Positions 25,297 through 36,000 of a stretch of DNA of 64,000 nucleotides are shown in pieces; position 1 is the first letter of the stretch, and each line of letters begins with the position of its first letter. Source of the stretch: an uncultured Bacteroidales bacterium (GTDB lineage: Bacteria; Bacteroidota; Bacteroidia; Bacteroidales; FEN-979); assembly GCA_903945175.1 (NCBI GenBank), contig CAJAUM010000022.1, positions 62,001 through 126,000 of the forward strand. Direction: 5' to 3'. Under the pieces are notes generated by a model. The model ran no database searches. It worked only from the letters and a program-made list of their open reading frames with translations, and had not been told where the DNA came from. The translations under genes and the position numbers were made by a program.

Positions 25297-27717
25297 ATGA
25301 TGAATCATATCCTTTCTCTTACGCTGATCCTAAGCTGTATCTCATTTTCACTATTTTCACAGAATAAAAATCCAGGCGCAGTTTCGGGGCGTGTGATGGA
25401 TCTGCAAACCAACAGTCCGGTCGAATATGCCAATATCGTGCTTCGCGATACCATCAACCACATGATGGTCGGCGGGATGGTATCGGACAGTTCCGGAAAC
25501 TTCAAGTTGAAAGATGTGCCATTGGGCACCTATTATATTGAATACAGTTTTATCGGTTATGAAAAGCAACGCTCCAAAACATTTGTCCTTACCCGCAAAC
25601 ATACCAAGAGCGATCTGGGGGTATTGACCCTCTCCTCCACCGCCATCAACATGAAGGAGGTGACCGTTACGGCCGAGCGCAGCATGATGATCAACAAAAT
25701 CGACCGGAAGGTATTCAATGTGCAGAAAGATATCCAGGCACAAACCGGAACTGTGACCGATATGCTGCAGACCATTCCTTCCATCTCGGTAGATATTGAC
25801 GGGAATATCAGCCTCCGGGGATCAGGGAATGTGACCATTCTGATCAACGGCCGCCCGTCGGTGATGACCGGTGCGGCAAACCTGGAACAGATGCCTGCCT
25901 CCCTCGTCGAAAAAATTGAGGTCATTACCAATCCATCGGCCAAATACCGCCCTGACGGCACCGGCGGCATTATAAACATCATCCTGAAAAAAGAGCGGAA
26001 AGCCGGCGTCAACGCCATTCTCGGGGCCAATGCCGGCAATAACAGCCGTTTTAATACCAACCTTCAGCTCAACTACAATACCGGCCAAATAAATCTGTTC
26101 GGAAGTTATGGCTACAGGCAGGACTACCGATTCCGAAGCGGTGATCTTTCTTCGCAAACCATTGACACCATTACAAACCAGTCAACCTACCTGGAACAAA
26201 CTTCTTCGGGAAGCTCGCGGTCCCTTTCGCACCTGGCGCAATTGGGATCTGATTGGAGCATGGGAAAAAGGGATGTGGCAGGCATTTCAGGTACCTATAA
26301 CTTCCGTGAGAATAAGCGTTCCAATACGGATGAGAATCTTTACAAGGACAATGCCCAACAACCCGATGAGCAATATAGGCGCACACTGAACGGGACGGAG
26401 GGCGAACAAAGCGCCGGCATCACCGCATTCTACGAACATGTGTTCAACCGGGAAGATGAACACCTCTTCAGGGCCGATTTTGAATATCAGCAGGAGACAG
26501 AGAAGGAAGATGATTATTGGACCAACGATTACACACTCCCGCCTTATCCCCAGGGGCAGGATCACACCACCGGAAAAAACGGGAACCAGGAATTTAACCT
26601 CTCGGCCAATTATTCCCGACCCCTATGGAAAAATGCAAGCTTTGAAGGAGGTTATCAGCAGATCGTGGAGATCAGCGACCAGAACCAGGTGGTCGATCAC
26701 TGGGATCCGGAATCGGGGAGATGGTACAACGATAGCATTGCCAGCAATCATTTCAAATCAAACCAAACGGTGTATGCGCTCTACGGCACCTTGACCGGCA
26801 CCTGGAACAAATTCACCATCATGGCCGGTTTACGCGCTGAGGAGACCACTGTAAATTTAAATTTCATCACCCTCGATACCGCCATCAACAGCAACTACTT
26901 TGCGCTCTACCCAACCGTTCACCTGGCCCTGGCATCCGGAAAAAATGAATGGCAACTGAATTACAGCCGCCGCGTTAACCGTCCGGATGGGGAAGATATG
27001 AACCCTGTTCCCGAATACCGTGATCCGCGAAATATTTATGTGGGGAACCCCAACCTGAAGCCTGAAGACATTCATTCACTCGAATTTGGCTATGCCTTCA
27101 GGCCTGAAAACTTCATCATCATTCCTACCCTCTTCTACCGATACAAGATCAATGGTTTTACAAGGGTCACCACCAGTTTGAACGACTCTGTTCTTCTGAC
27201 AACCATGGAGAATATGGCCAAAGACCAGTCGGCCGGCCTTGATCTCAGCGGGAGCTGGCAGGCGGGCAAGATCATGAATCTCAACTTCAGCGCATCGGGA
27301 TTCTACAGCGTGATTGATGCCTCCAACATCGGATATGGCAGCAACAAATCCACCTTCTCCTGGAACGCCAAGGTGAATGCCTCGTTCAACATCACAAAAA
27401 CCACCCTCCTCCAGGTTTTCGGACAGTACCGCTCTGAAGTCCTTACACCGCAAGGGAACCGACTGCCTACGTGGGTGGTAAACCTGGGCTTCAGACAGGA
27501 TTTCTGGAAGAAACGGATCTCCCTGATTGCTACCATTTCTGACCTTTTCAACTCACAGACTTACAGGGCCACGGTGAACACGCCTGTCCTGATTCAGGAA
27601 TCGACGCGCCGACGCGACGCACGCGTGATTTATGCCGGATTTGTTTTCAATTTCGGCACCAACGGGAAAAAGCAGAAGGAGGCGAATTTCGAGTTCGACA
27701 ACGGAATGGACCGGTAG
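25297..27717 (+). CDS. TonB-dependent outer-membrane receptor with CarboxypepD-reg domain
   Basis: 806 residues. Signal peptide (about 1-22), a carboxypeptidase-regulatory-like beta-sandwich (about 28-115, GAVSGRVMDLQTNSPVEYANI), a plug domain (about 130-225 with NVTILINGRPS and IEVITNPSAKYRPDGTGGI), and a C-terminal beta-barrel (about 230-790) of the outer-membrane beta-barrel family. Expected to import a large or scarce ligand through the outer membrane with TonB energy. There is no SusD partner nearby, so it is probably not a Sus polysaccharide system. Substrate unknown. Two adjacent ATGs (25297, 25300) are possible starts. Confidence 0.9.
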   Translation: MMNHILSLTLILSCISFSLFSQNKNPGAVSGRVMDLQTNSPVEYANIVLRDTINHMMVGGMVSDSSGNFKLKDVPLGTYYIEYSFIGYEKQRSKTFVLTRKHTKSDLGVLTLSSTAINMKEVTVTAERSMMINKIDRKVFNVQKDIQAQTGTVTDMLQTIPSISVDIDGNISLRGSGNVTILINGRPSVMTGAANLEQMPASLVEKIEVITNPSAKYRPDGTGGIINIILKKERKAGVNAILGANAGNNSRFNTNLQLNYNTGQINLFGSYGYRQDYRFRSGDLSSQTIDTITNQSTYLEQTSSGSSRSLSHLAQLGSDWSMGKRDVAGISGTYNFRENKRSNTDENLYKDNAQQPDEQYRRTLNGTEGEQSAGITAFYEHVFNREDEHLFRADFEYQQETEKEDDYWTNDYTLPPYPQGQDHTTGKNGNQEFNLSANYSRPLWKNASFEGGYQQIVEISDQNQVVDHWDPESGRWYNDSIASNHFKSNQTVYALYGTLTGTWNKFTIMAGLRAEETTVNLNFITLDTAINSNYFALYPTVHLALASGKNEWQLNYSRRVNRPDGEDMNPVPEYRDPRNIYVGNPNLKPEDIHSLEFGYAFRPENFIIIPTLFYRYKINGFTRVTTSLNDSVLLTTMENMAKDQSAGLDLSGSWQAGKIMNLNFSASGFYSVIDASNIGYGSNKSTFSWNAKVNASFNITKTTLLQVFGQYRSEVLTPQGNRLPTWVVNLGFRQDFWKKRISLIATISDLFNSQTYRATVNTPVLIQESTRRRDARVIYAGFVFNFGTNGKKQKEANFEFDNGMDR

Positions 27718-27737
27718 CGGATAAGGGAAAATTCAGA

Positions 27738-27745
27738 TATCTTTG
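27738..27745 (+). promoter_or_regulatory. Predicted -7 box of uvrC
   Basis: TATCTTTG, a perfect match, 23 bp before the GTG start of uvrC. Confidence 0.5.
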
Positions 27746-27768
27746 CCGGGAATATTCGGTTCAAAAAA

Positions 27769-29592
27769 GTGGTCAATTCTCTGAATAAATATTTTTCACA
27801 TCTCGAATCCATTGTGCGGAACCTTCCTCACAAACCCGGTGTGTATCAATATTTCGATGACAAGAACAAAATCATCTATGTTGGCAAAGCAAAGAACCTG
27901 AAGAAACGGGTGAGCTCCTACTTTGCCAAGATCAACTCCATCAGCGGCAAGGTTCAGATGCTGGTACGAAAAATTGCTGATATAAAGTACATTGTCGTTG
28001 AGACAGAACAGGATGCCCTGCTGCTTGAAAACAACCTGATCAAAAAGTACCAGCCGCATTACAATGTGGCACTGAAGGATGATAAAACCTTTCCCTGGAT
28101 CTGCATAAAAAACGAGCCATTTCCGCGCATTTTCCCCACACGGCATGTGATCCGTGACGGATCGGCCTATTTCGGCCCCTATGCCAATGTGCGGCTCATG
28201 CATACCCTGTTGGAGCTGAGCCGACAACTGTATCCCCTGCGCAACTGCTCGCTGCTCCTCACAGACAAAAACATTCAGGCAAAAAAATTCAAAGTCTGCC
28301 TTGAATTCCATATCGGGAACTGCAAAGGACCCTGCGAAAGCCATCAAACCGCCGAAGATTACAACAATTCAATCGCAGCGATCAAAGAGATCATCAAGGG
28401 CAACATCACCACTGTTGCAAAACAGCTGAGGGAACTCATGATGCATTATGCTGACATCCAGGAATTTGAAAAGGCACATTTTGTGAAGGAGAAGCTGGCG
28501 CTGCTCGACAAATACCAGAGCAAATCCACCGTGGTGAGTCCGTCGATAAACAATGTGGATGTGTTTTCAATTATTGCATCAGGATCGCATGCCTATGTTA
28601 ATTTTATGAAGGTGATGAATGGCGCCATCATTCAGGTTCACACCATTGAGATGATCAAAAAGCTGGATGAAAGCCCTGAGGAGCTATTGGAGATTGCCAT
28701 AACTGAAATCAGACAACGGTTTGAAAGTGTATCTCCTGAAATCATACTGCCTTTTTTGGTGGATTTTAACATACCCGGGATTATTTTTACCGTCCCAAAG
28801 ATCGGGGATAAAAAGAAGTTGCTGGAGCTCTCTGAACGCAATGTAAAGTATTACCAGCTGGAACGGGAAAAACAGAAAGAGCTCGTGGACCCGGAGCACA
28901 AATCGCGTCGCATACTCGACACCATGATGAAGGACCTGCGCATGACTGAATTACCGGCGCATATCGAGTGTTTCGACAATTCGAACATCCAGGGCGACAG
29001 TCCTGTGGCAGCCATGGTATGTTTTAAAAACGCCAGGCCCGACAAAAGCGAGTACCGCCATTTCAACATTAAAACGGTGGAAGGCCCCAATGATTTTGCC
29101 TCGATGGAGGAGATCATTTTCCGCAGGTATAAACGCCTGATGGACGAGAAGAAGCCATTGCCCCAGCTGATCATTGTTGATGGCGGAAAGGGTCAGTTGA
29201 GCGCAGCGCTTAAAAGCCTTCATGCCATTGGCCTTGCAGGAAAAATGACCATCATTGGAATTGCAAAAAAACTGGAGGAGATCTATTATCCCAATGATTC
29301 GCTGCCGATGTACCTGGATAAAAAATCGGAAACGCTCAGGATTATTCAGCAGATGCGCGACGAGGCACACAGGTTTGGCATCACCCATCACCGGCGCCGC
29401 CGTGAAAAGGCAGCCATGTCGCCCCAACTCATGGAAATCGCAGGCATTGGCCCCAACATCAATCAGAAGCTGCTATGGAAATTCAAATCAGTGAAAAATA
29501 TCAAACTGGCTTCACTGGAAGATTTGCAGGCGGTTATCGGAAAGGCAAAAGGCAAATTGGTCCATGCCTATTTCAATACCCTTCCGCAGTAA
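27769..29592 (+). CDS. uvrC: UvrC, excinuclease ABC subunit C
   Basis: 607 residues. It makes the two incisions around DNA lesions in nucleotide excision repair. N-terminal GIY-YIG nuclease (about 16-95, PGVYQYF...IIYVGKAKNLKKR), a cysteine-bearing segment CLEFHIGNCKGPCE, a UVR region (about 205-240), the RNase H-like C-terminal nuclease (ECFDNSNIQGDSPVAAMV and IIVDGGKGQLSAAL), and a helix-hairpin-helix end (about 548-600). The start appears to be GTG at 27769, since no ATG precedes the conserved PGVYQYF and a -7 box ends 23 bp upstream. It converges with gcvH, whose stop is 5 bp away. Confidence 0.95.
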   Translation: MVNSLNKYFSHLESIVRNLPHKPGVYQYFDDKNKIIYVGKAKNLKKRVSSYFAKINSISGKVQMLVRKIADIKYIVVETEQDALLLENNLIKKYQPHYNVALKDDKTFPWICIKNEPFPRIFPTRHVIRDGSAYFGPYANVRLMHTLLELSRQLYPLRNCSLLLTDKNIQAKKFKVCLEFHIGNCKGPCESHQTAEDYNNSIAAIKEIIKGNITTVAKQLRELMMHYADIQEFEKAHFVKEKLALLDKYQSKSTVVSPSINNVDVFSIIASGSHAYVNFMKVMNGAIIQVHTIEMIKKLDESPEELLEIAITEIRQRFESVSPEIILPFLVDFNIPGIIFTVPKIGDKKKLLELSERNVKYYQLEREKQKELVDPEHKSRRILDTMMKDLRMTELPAHIECFDNSNIQGDSPVAAMVCFKNARPDKSEYRHFNIKTVEGPNDFASMEEIIFRRYKRLMDEKKPLPQLIIVDGGKGQLSAALKSLHAIGLAGKMTIIGIAKKLEEIYYPNDSLPMYLDKKSETLRIIQQMRDEAHRFGITHHRRRREKAAMSPQLMEIAGIGPNINQKLLWKFKSVKNIKLASLEDLQAVIGKAKGKLVHAYFNTLPQ

Positions 29593-29597
29593 AGAGA

Positions 29598-29978
29598 TCA
29601 GGCTCCGATCAATGCCTGGTACTGCGCTGCATCCAGTAAGTCGACGATTTCGCCTGCATCAGAAAGCCTGATCTTGACGACCCATCCTTTTTCATACGGG
29701 TCCTGGTTGATTACTTCGGGTTTTGTGGTGAGATCCTCGTTGAATTCAAGAATTTCTCCGGAAACAGGCATAAACATGTCCGAAACAGTCTTTACAGCCT
29801 CGATGGTGCCAAAGGATTCATGCTTTCCAAGGATTTCACCAACGGTTTCCACCTCCACAAAGACAATATCACCCAATTCATGCTGGGCAAAATCGGTAAT
29901 GCCGATCAGCGCGTGGTCACCTTCAACTTTCAGCCATTCATGATCTTTGGTGTACTTTAGATTTGCAGGAACGTTCAT
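29598..29978 (-). CDS. gcvH: Glycine cleavage system H protein
   Basis: 126-residue lipoyl carrier of the glycine cleavage complex. It shuttles the aminomethyl group between the P, T and L proteins. The lipoylated lysine is K63 in [11 protein letters not shown]. The ATG at 29978 gives [15 protein letters not shown], the normal start; a longer in-frame start adds 20 residues and lies upstream of the predicted promoter. It is downstream of sprA on the same strand, a neighbourhood (ruvA, sprA, gcvH) I recall as conserved in Bacteroidota, although a separate -7 box suggests its own transcript. Confidence 0.96.
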   Translation of the reverse strand: MNVPANLKYTKDHEWLKVEGDHALIGITDFAQHELGDIVFVEVETVGEILGKHESFGTIEAVKTVSDMFMPVSGEILEFNEDLTTKPEVINQDPYEKGWVVKIRLSDAGEIVDLLDAAQYQALIGA

Positions 29979-30001
29979 AGTAATTGAGTTTAATGTTTTT
30001 T

Positions 30002-30009
30002 CAAAAATA
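30002..30009 (-). promoter_or_regulatory. Predicted -7 box of gcvH
   Basis: Minus strand TATTTTTG, a perfect TAnnTTTG match, 23 bp before the gcvH ATG. Confidence 0.5.
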
Positions 30010-30062
30010 CATCTTTTTTGAAAAATACCGGCAGTCAAACCAAATTATAATGACAAAATGAT

Positions 30063-33000
30063 CTATTGCGAGAGGGTAAACCGCAAAGCGATCCCTCCTT
30101 TGGTATTGGAGGTGCGGTACTGATTGGAAACATACGGGGTGTTGATGATTTTATCAAAATAGAACCGCACATTAAAACGGGCGCTCAGATTGTAATCGGC
30201 TGAAAAGTTGAGTGAAAGAACCTGCTGTCCGACGGAAATCTGGTTCACCTCCTGATCAACCCGGCGCAAAACGGTCTTATTCTTGCGGATGGAAAAGTCA
30301 AGCTTGAGGTTCAGGTCGCTGCTGGTCTTCATCTTCTTACCCCCACCCAGCAAACCTGACAGATTGAAACGGATTCCCTTTAAACGGTAACCCATACCAA
30401 TGATGAATTCATTGCTTGTAATTTCTGTGAGCTGGTTATTGGCAAAGCTGAATGACAAGTTCCTTGCACGCCGCAATTCAACACTGGCCAGAAGGCTGTT
30501 GATAAAGCCCAGGTCGACTTTAATCAAAGGATTGAATTGTTCAGTAAGCGATACAACCGTCATTTGCGCCTGGGGAATAAAATTTCCGGCATCATCGTAC
30601 ACCACGGGCATCCCGTTTTGCTCGCCATACCGGATATTCGAATTAAAACTTCCCACGCTGTAGGTGGAAAGATAGGCATGGGTCAGTGTCAGGGTGCGCA
30701 ACCATGTCTTGAATATCTTCATTTTAGCAAAGCCATCATAGGTCACGCGCCAATTGGGAAGGGGAATAGTGGGGAAGGCGGTAAGTTTAATTTTCGACGG
30801 ATCCTTGCCTGAATAGGCCGCCAGGAAAGACGAAACGAGCACCTCCTGATTTGTGGGTCCATACCCGGCAGGAAAGCCTGTAGAATCGTTTATTGTCTTG
30901 GAATTCGGATTTTCGGCAGCATAGCGCATGGCAATTTGCATCCGGTATTGTTTCATGGTTTCAAAAACTGCTGACTTCCCAAACTCATCCTCCTTATCAA
31001 AAGATGTTCCGATCATGATGTATGACATGGAGAAACTCCCCTGGTCCAGCGGGGAATAAGATTTGAATACGCCAGAGGTATTCGCCTTATAATACTCCTG
31101 ATGGGTTTTTGCGTATTGCCTGTTTGCAACAATTTCGATACGCAAATCTTTGATCGGTTCAATACTGACGGTAATATTCAGATTTTCATTGAATTTATTT
31201 ATATATGGATTATTCAGCATCGTATCTGCCGTAATCCAGTCATTCTGGGTAGCTTTGGAACGAATATCAGCCTGGTCGCCAAACACGAAGCCAAGACCGG
31301 GAGCATTCGAATTCCAGTTGTTGCCCAGGGCGATGGGTTCCGGTTTAAAACCAGGTAACAGGGTTCCGGTTCCCTGTGTATAGGAAAATCGTGCAGTCCG
31401 CACTCCCATAAGGAAGCGGACGGTCCCCTCCAAAAGAATCTTGCCAATGTCTGGTCCTGTTTTTTCAATCTTCAGGCTGTCTTTCTTTGAAAGGCTTTTT
31501 TCTTTTGAAACTTTGGGCACAGGAGGCGGGGTATTCCTTGAATTTGCTGTGGTACTCTGGTTTATTCTCTTCAGGTAGGGCACTTTATTGTACAGTGCCA
31601 CCAGGTTTAATCCGCCATTGAGGGACTTTTGCGCTGCATTTTCAATGGTATTCCCATACTGAGACTGGATGGAGAGCGGAGATGCATTCCACCGATAGGT
31701 AGACTGATAACCTGCAGTGACCGTGATAAAGTCGAGATAAGGAATTTTCGCAATCGGCACATCCCAGGTGACGTTAAAAGCCTGGTTATAATTGTTCATC
31801 GTTCCCAATGAGAAAATTTCACTCCACACCTGATCGCGGTTGGAACGGTCAATCTGGCCCGGGGGCTCATTGATAAAGGCATTGGTATTGGCTACCAGGC
31901 TTATTCTCAACGATTTTGAAAAATCGTATTTCAAATCATAGGTTCGGGTCCAGTCCCATCGCTTGATGTAGAAGGTTTCCATCGGCACGATGGCACGGCT
32001 CTTATTCCTGAACTTGCGCTGCTCGAACTCACGATTCATATCAGTCCTGAACGCAAATGATTTGGGGAGGTAATAAAAATTGAAATCCTTGATCAATGCG
32101 AATGCCTTGGAACGGTTTAGGGCTGACACCCGCTGAAATGGAATGACATTTTTAGGCTGGGCAGAAAAAGTATAGCCCAGGCCACCTGAATAACGCTTCT
32201 TCAGGTCATATTCGATGTCGACATCACGGTGATATATTTCAGAATAGGCATAACTGATGTTGAAGTTCTCAATGTCGTAAATCCGCGGTTTTTTGTTGCC
32301 AGTACGATCCTTCCTGACATTCATCAGGTTAAAGTTCTTTCGTTGCGTATAACCCTGTGTAAGTTGTTTGATAGAATCTTTCTGTTCCTTGGTGTCAAAC
32401 GCATTGAGAACATCTTTCAAATAGAGGTCGGGATTCAACGGATCGTATAACGGACTATTCTGCTGCATGGAATAATCGAAGTGCATTGGAATCCGGATTC
32501 CTGATTTGGCCGGGAAAAACTTTCCAAGTTCAAGATCGGTATCAAATCCGAAGGTCAGGATTGATTCCATCTGACGTTGGGTTTGTTTTTGTTCAAGTGT
32601 TCCGAAACCCGCACTGCTGTATGCCCCTGTCAGCTGAATGCGCCCAAGGTCAGCCAGCTCCACGGCAACTCTTGCAGTCGCAGCCCATCCACCCTGTTTG
32701 TTGAAGTCGGAAAGCCGTAATTCATCCACCCAGATTTCGGCACATTTTGCCTGGCCATCGTCATCGGGAGACTGTGAACTCTTCTTTGGGTTCCTGATCC
32801 CGATCATGATCGCCCTGACATCACTGATGGTCGGAGATCCGACGATGGTGATTTTATTTTTACCATCATATTCCGAGTAGGGCGTTGCCGCTGTTAACTC
32901 CATTCCCTTGTCACGCATGGCCAACAGGCGGTTGTATTTCACCTGTACCAACCGCTCAAGTTCAATATCAAAGGCGTTGCTTTCGGGCCATATGGCATCG

Positions 33001-36000
33001 GGATTATCACTTCTGGTTCCCCAGGGCGTAAAACTAAGCGGAATTTCATATTCGTAAAAGTTACCTGTGAAGTCCGAACCGATGCGCATCACAATGGTAA
33101 GGTCACCGGTTTTAAGGTTTTGCGAACGGATGGATTGTTCGGCATGAACAAACATCTTCAGTCGCTTAAACTGGCGAAAGTCAAATTCCGTCGTCTTATA
33201 TGAAGCGCGGGCATCTCCGTCCACCAGATTGCATACCTTAAATGACATGGATTGTTCATTCAGTTTTTGCATGTTGGTAGATCCCCAGTTGGTTTCACGC
33301 TCAATTCCCGGAGGCATTACATAAGGGATCGGCTGCTTGCTTCCATTTTCTTCAAGGCTCACCGTGGCAATGTCAAACTGGGTCTGGTTCTGATAATCAT
33401 CGGGAATATATTCACCCGGCGAAAGCAGGCTATAGGTATATCTGCGCCATTCACCGCGGGTGAGTTCGAGGGTGGCAAACCGACAAACGACCTGTCGCTT
33501 AAAATTTTTGAAAAACATACGCATGAAGCGGATCGAGTTAAAATCATTGATGTTCCCGATCACTTTATCCGGTGTACGAATGGGAATTTTAAACTGATAC
33601 CAGTTTACGGCCCCGCGCGTTCCGTCAGCCAAAGGAATATCAGTTGCCCGATACACATTGGTGATGTAGTTCATCCCGGGTTTCATCTGATCAGGATTCA
33701 ATTGAACCACATACTGATAGTAGCGTTCTGATTCACTCAGGGTATTGTCTTTATTGATATCCTCCACGTTTGGAAGGGTGGTTGCAATGGTTGGATAACT
33801 TTCAGGTGATTGTTCTGTGGTTGGACTGTTTCCGTCAGGCCCGTTGTACTTCTTGTAGCGATTCAGAATGTTACTGTAAATCGTATCGTTGTCATAATCC
33901 GTTCCCCTGAAATAATGGAAATTATCTGCAGAGGGATCTGTCGCAGCATTTTTAAACGCTGCGGAACTTTGTCCAAAGGCGCTTCCAACCTTGGCCACAT
34001 AGGTCGTATCAAAAAAGGAGCGCTCATCTAAATCGCGCAGGCCGTCATATCCAATATCCTGGAACGGGCGGGAAGGCGGATTGTTATCGAATGCATCCAC
34101 CAGTGCCTGGAGTTGCGGCACACGGCCCCACATGGTTGTATCCACCCCGGAAACTACTTCACTGGTTGGCAGGCCGTTTTCATAACTTTTGCGCCCATCA
34201 CGCAAAATATCCTCAGAAATATCGCCCAGGTTGAAATACAACTGACCGGAATTTGTAGGATCGTCAGCAAAAGGGTCCATCATCCAGAACTCGATATACT
34301 GGATGTTGGTAGCTTCGAAGTCGGTCGACTCAATTTTTCGCATCACCCCTCCCCAGCGGGTTGTAGGAAAGGCAAGTGATCCGTCATTATTCAACCCGTT
34401 GGAAAAACCGGAGGGCAACACATCATAATTATAGGGTCCCCGTTCCGACGGGTAATAGGCCATATTCAGCACCGCCATGTTCACCGGTACACCGTTGAGG
34501 GGTTGCTTATTCGGAAATATTTCGGTTTCCCACACCTGGCGAACATATTGCTTTGATAAATCCTTGTTGGAAACATTGGGTGGGATCAGGCTGGTATTCT
34601 TATCGTAAAACAACGGGTCAACTACATACCACGCCAATTTGGCACGGTTAAATCCATACTTCAGCTTTGTGTCGTTGGCAGCTTCGGGAAACATGGCTTT
34701 GGTGGTCTGTCCCTGCGGGGTGCTGGCCATAAACCAGGTTCCGATGTTCTTCAAATCAATCGTCGACTTTGCTCCTTCAAAATCATCAATATAGGTTGTT
34801 CCTGCTTTACCTATGGCCTTTGAATGGCCAGGGATGAAATGGGCGAATTCGGCATCAATCGCAATGGACGACGGGGCCTTGGTTGTAATGAGCGGCAACG
34901 CATCGATAAAGCGGGTAATCAGTCTTGACTGGGTACGATAGGTGAGACTCAACCCCCAGATGGTATTCGACATGGGCTCATCCCCGTAATTCACCTTCTG
35001 GGTGAGGGGCCGTTCGTTCAGGTTTAATACGGTACCCCCGATAACGAAATCCTTGTTGATTTTGTATTCGATGTGTGCTCCCATCAACCGCTTGGTTTGA
35101 ACATTGAACATCTCATTGCTCTCAAGGGATACGTTGATGGGTGTTCCCGAAGCAAGAATTCCTTCATTGATGATACGAACGCGTCCCAGGGTGTAATCAA
35201 CCGTAAAATCTATATTTTCCTGCAACTGGATCCCTCCGGCTGTTACCCTCACAGAACCGACCGGAACATTCAAGGCATTGAGAGAAATTTCTCCTCCTGC
35301 CGTAGATTTGTAAAAACCATCCAGGACAAATTTATTTTTATCGGGGTACTGCTTTGCCATGGTCTTCGTCATGGTATATAAGGAATCGAAACAATATTTG
35401 TCAGCCAGGGCCCAGGATCCTTTCGGATCATTTGGATCATAAATCGAGTCCCTGAGATCGTTGCCGAAGGGTTCAAGTACGGAGAAGAAAATCCGGCCAT
35501 TCGAGGCCTGGATGGTTCCACCCTGTGTTGCGGCCTGGTCAATGAAATCGAACATTCCATCGGACGGAGGATTGAACTGTTGGTTCAGGTTATCGAAATT
35601 CAGAACCCGCAACAGGGGAACCCCTTTGATGCGGCTCTCGGTGATATAAGCAGTGGGAACACCATTGGCATTGCCCGAATAGAGGATGTTCACCGTAAAG
35701 TCGTTTGACTGAAGCTGATATGACCCCAACGCATATACGTTTTTCATCATCAGGTTCCAGGTAGGAATTCTTGTATTGAGGGCGGTGCTTTTCAACAATT
35801 TCACAATTAGACTCTTGGGAGAGGTTATACCCTGATCAGAAAATTCTCCGACCTGGCGGACGGTGGTATCTCCCACCACCTGGTATTGGTATGCTACCGC
35901 AAGCGTTTGATCGCTGTTTAGCGCTGTGTTCAGTGAGATAAAACCCAGTTTAGGGTTAAAGGTGAACTCCGTGGGCAAGAGTTTGCGGGCGCTTTCAACC

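Noticed and set aside
25297-27717. SusC of a polysaccharide utilisation locus
   Set aside because: The barrel type differs from SusC and there is no SusD gene or glycan enzyme next to it.
33252-33731. Plus-strand 159-codon open frame inside sprA
   Set aside because: Antisense shadow of sprA with no recognisable domain or promoter.
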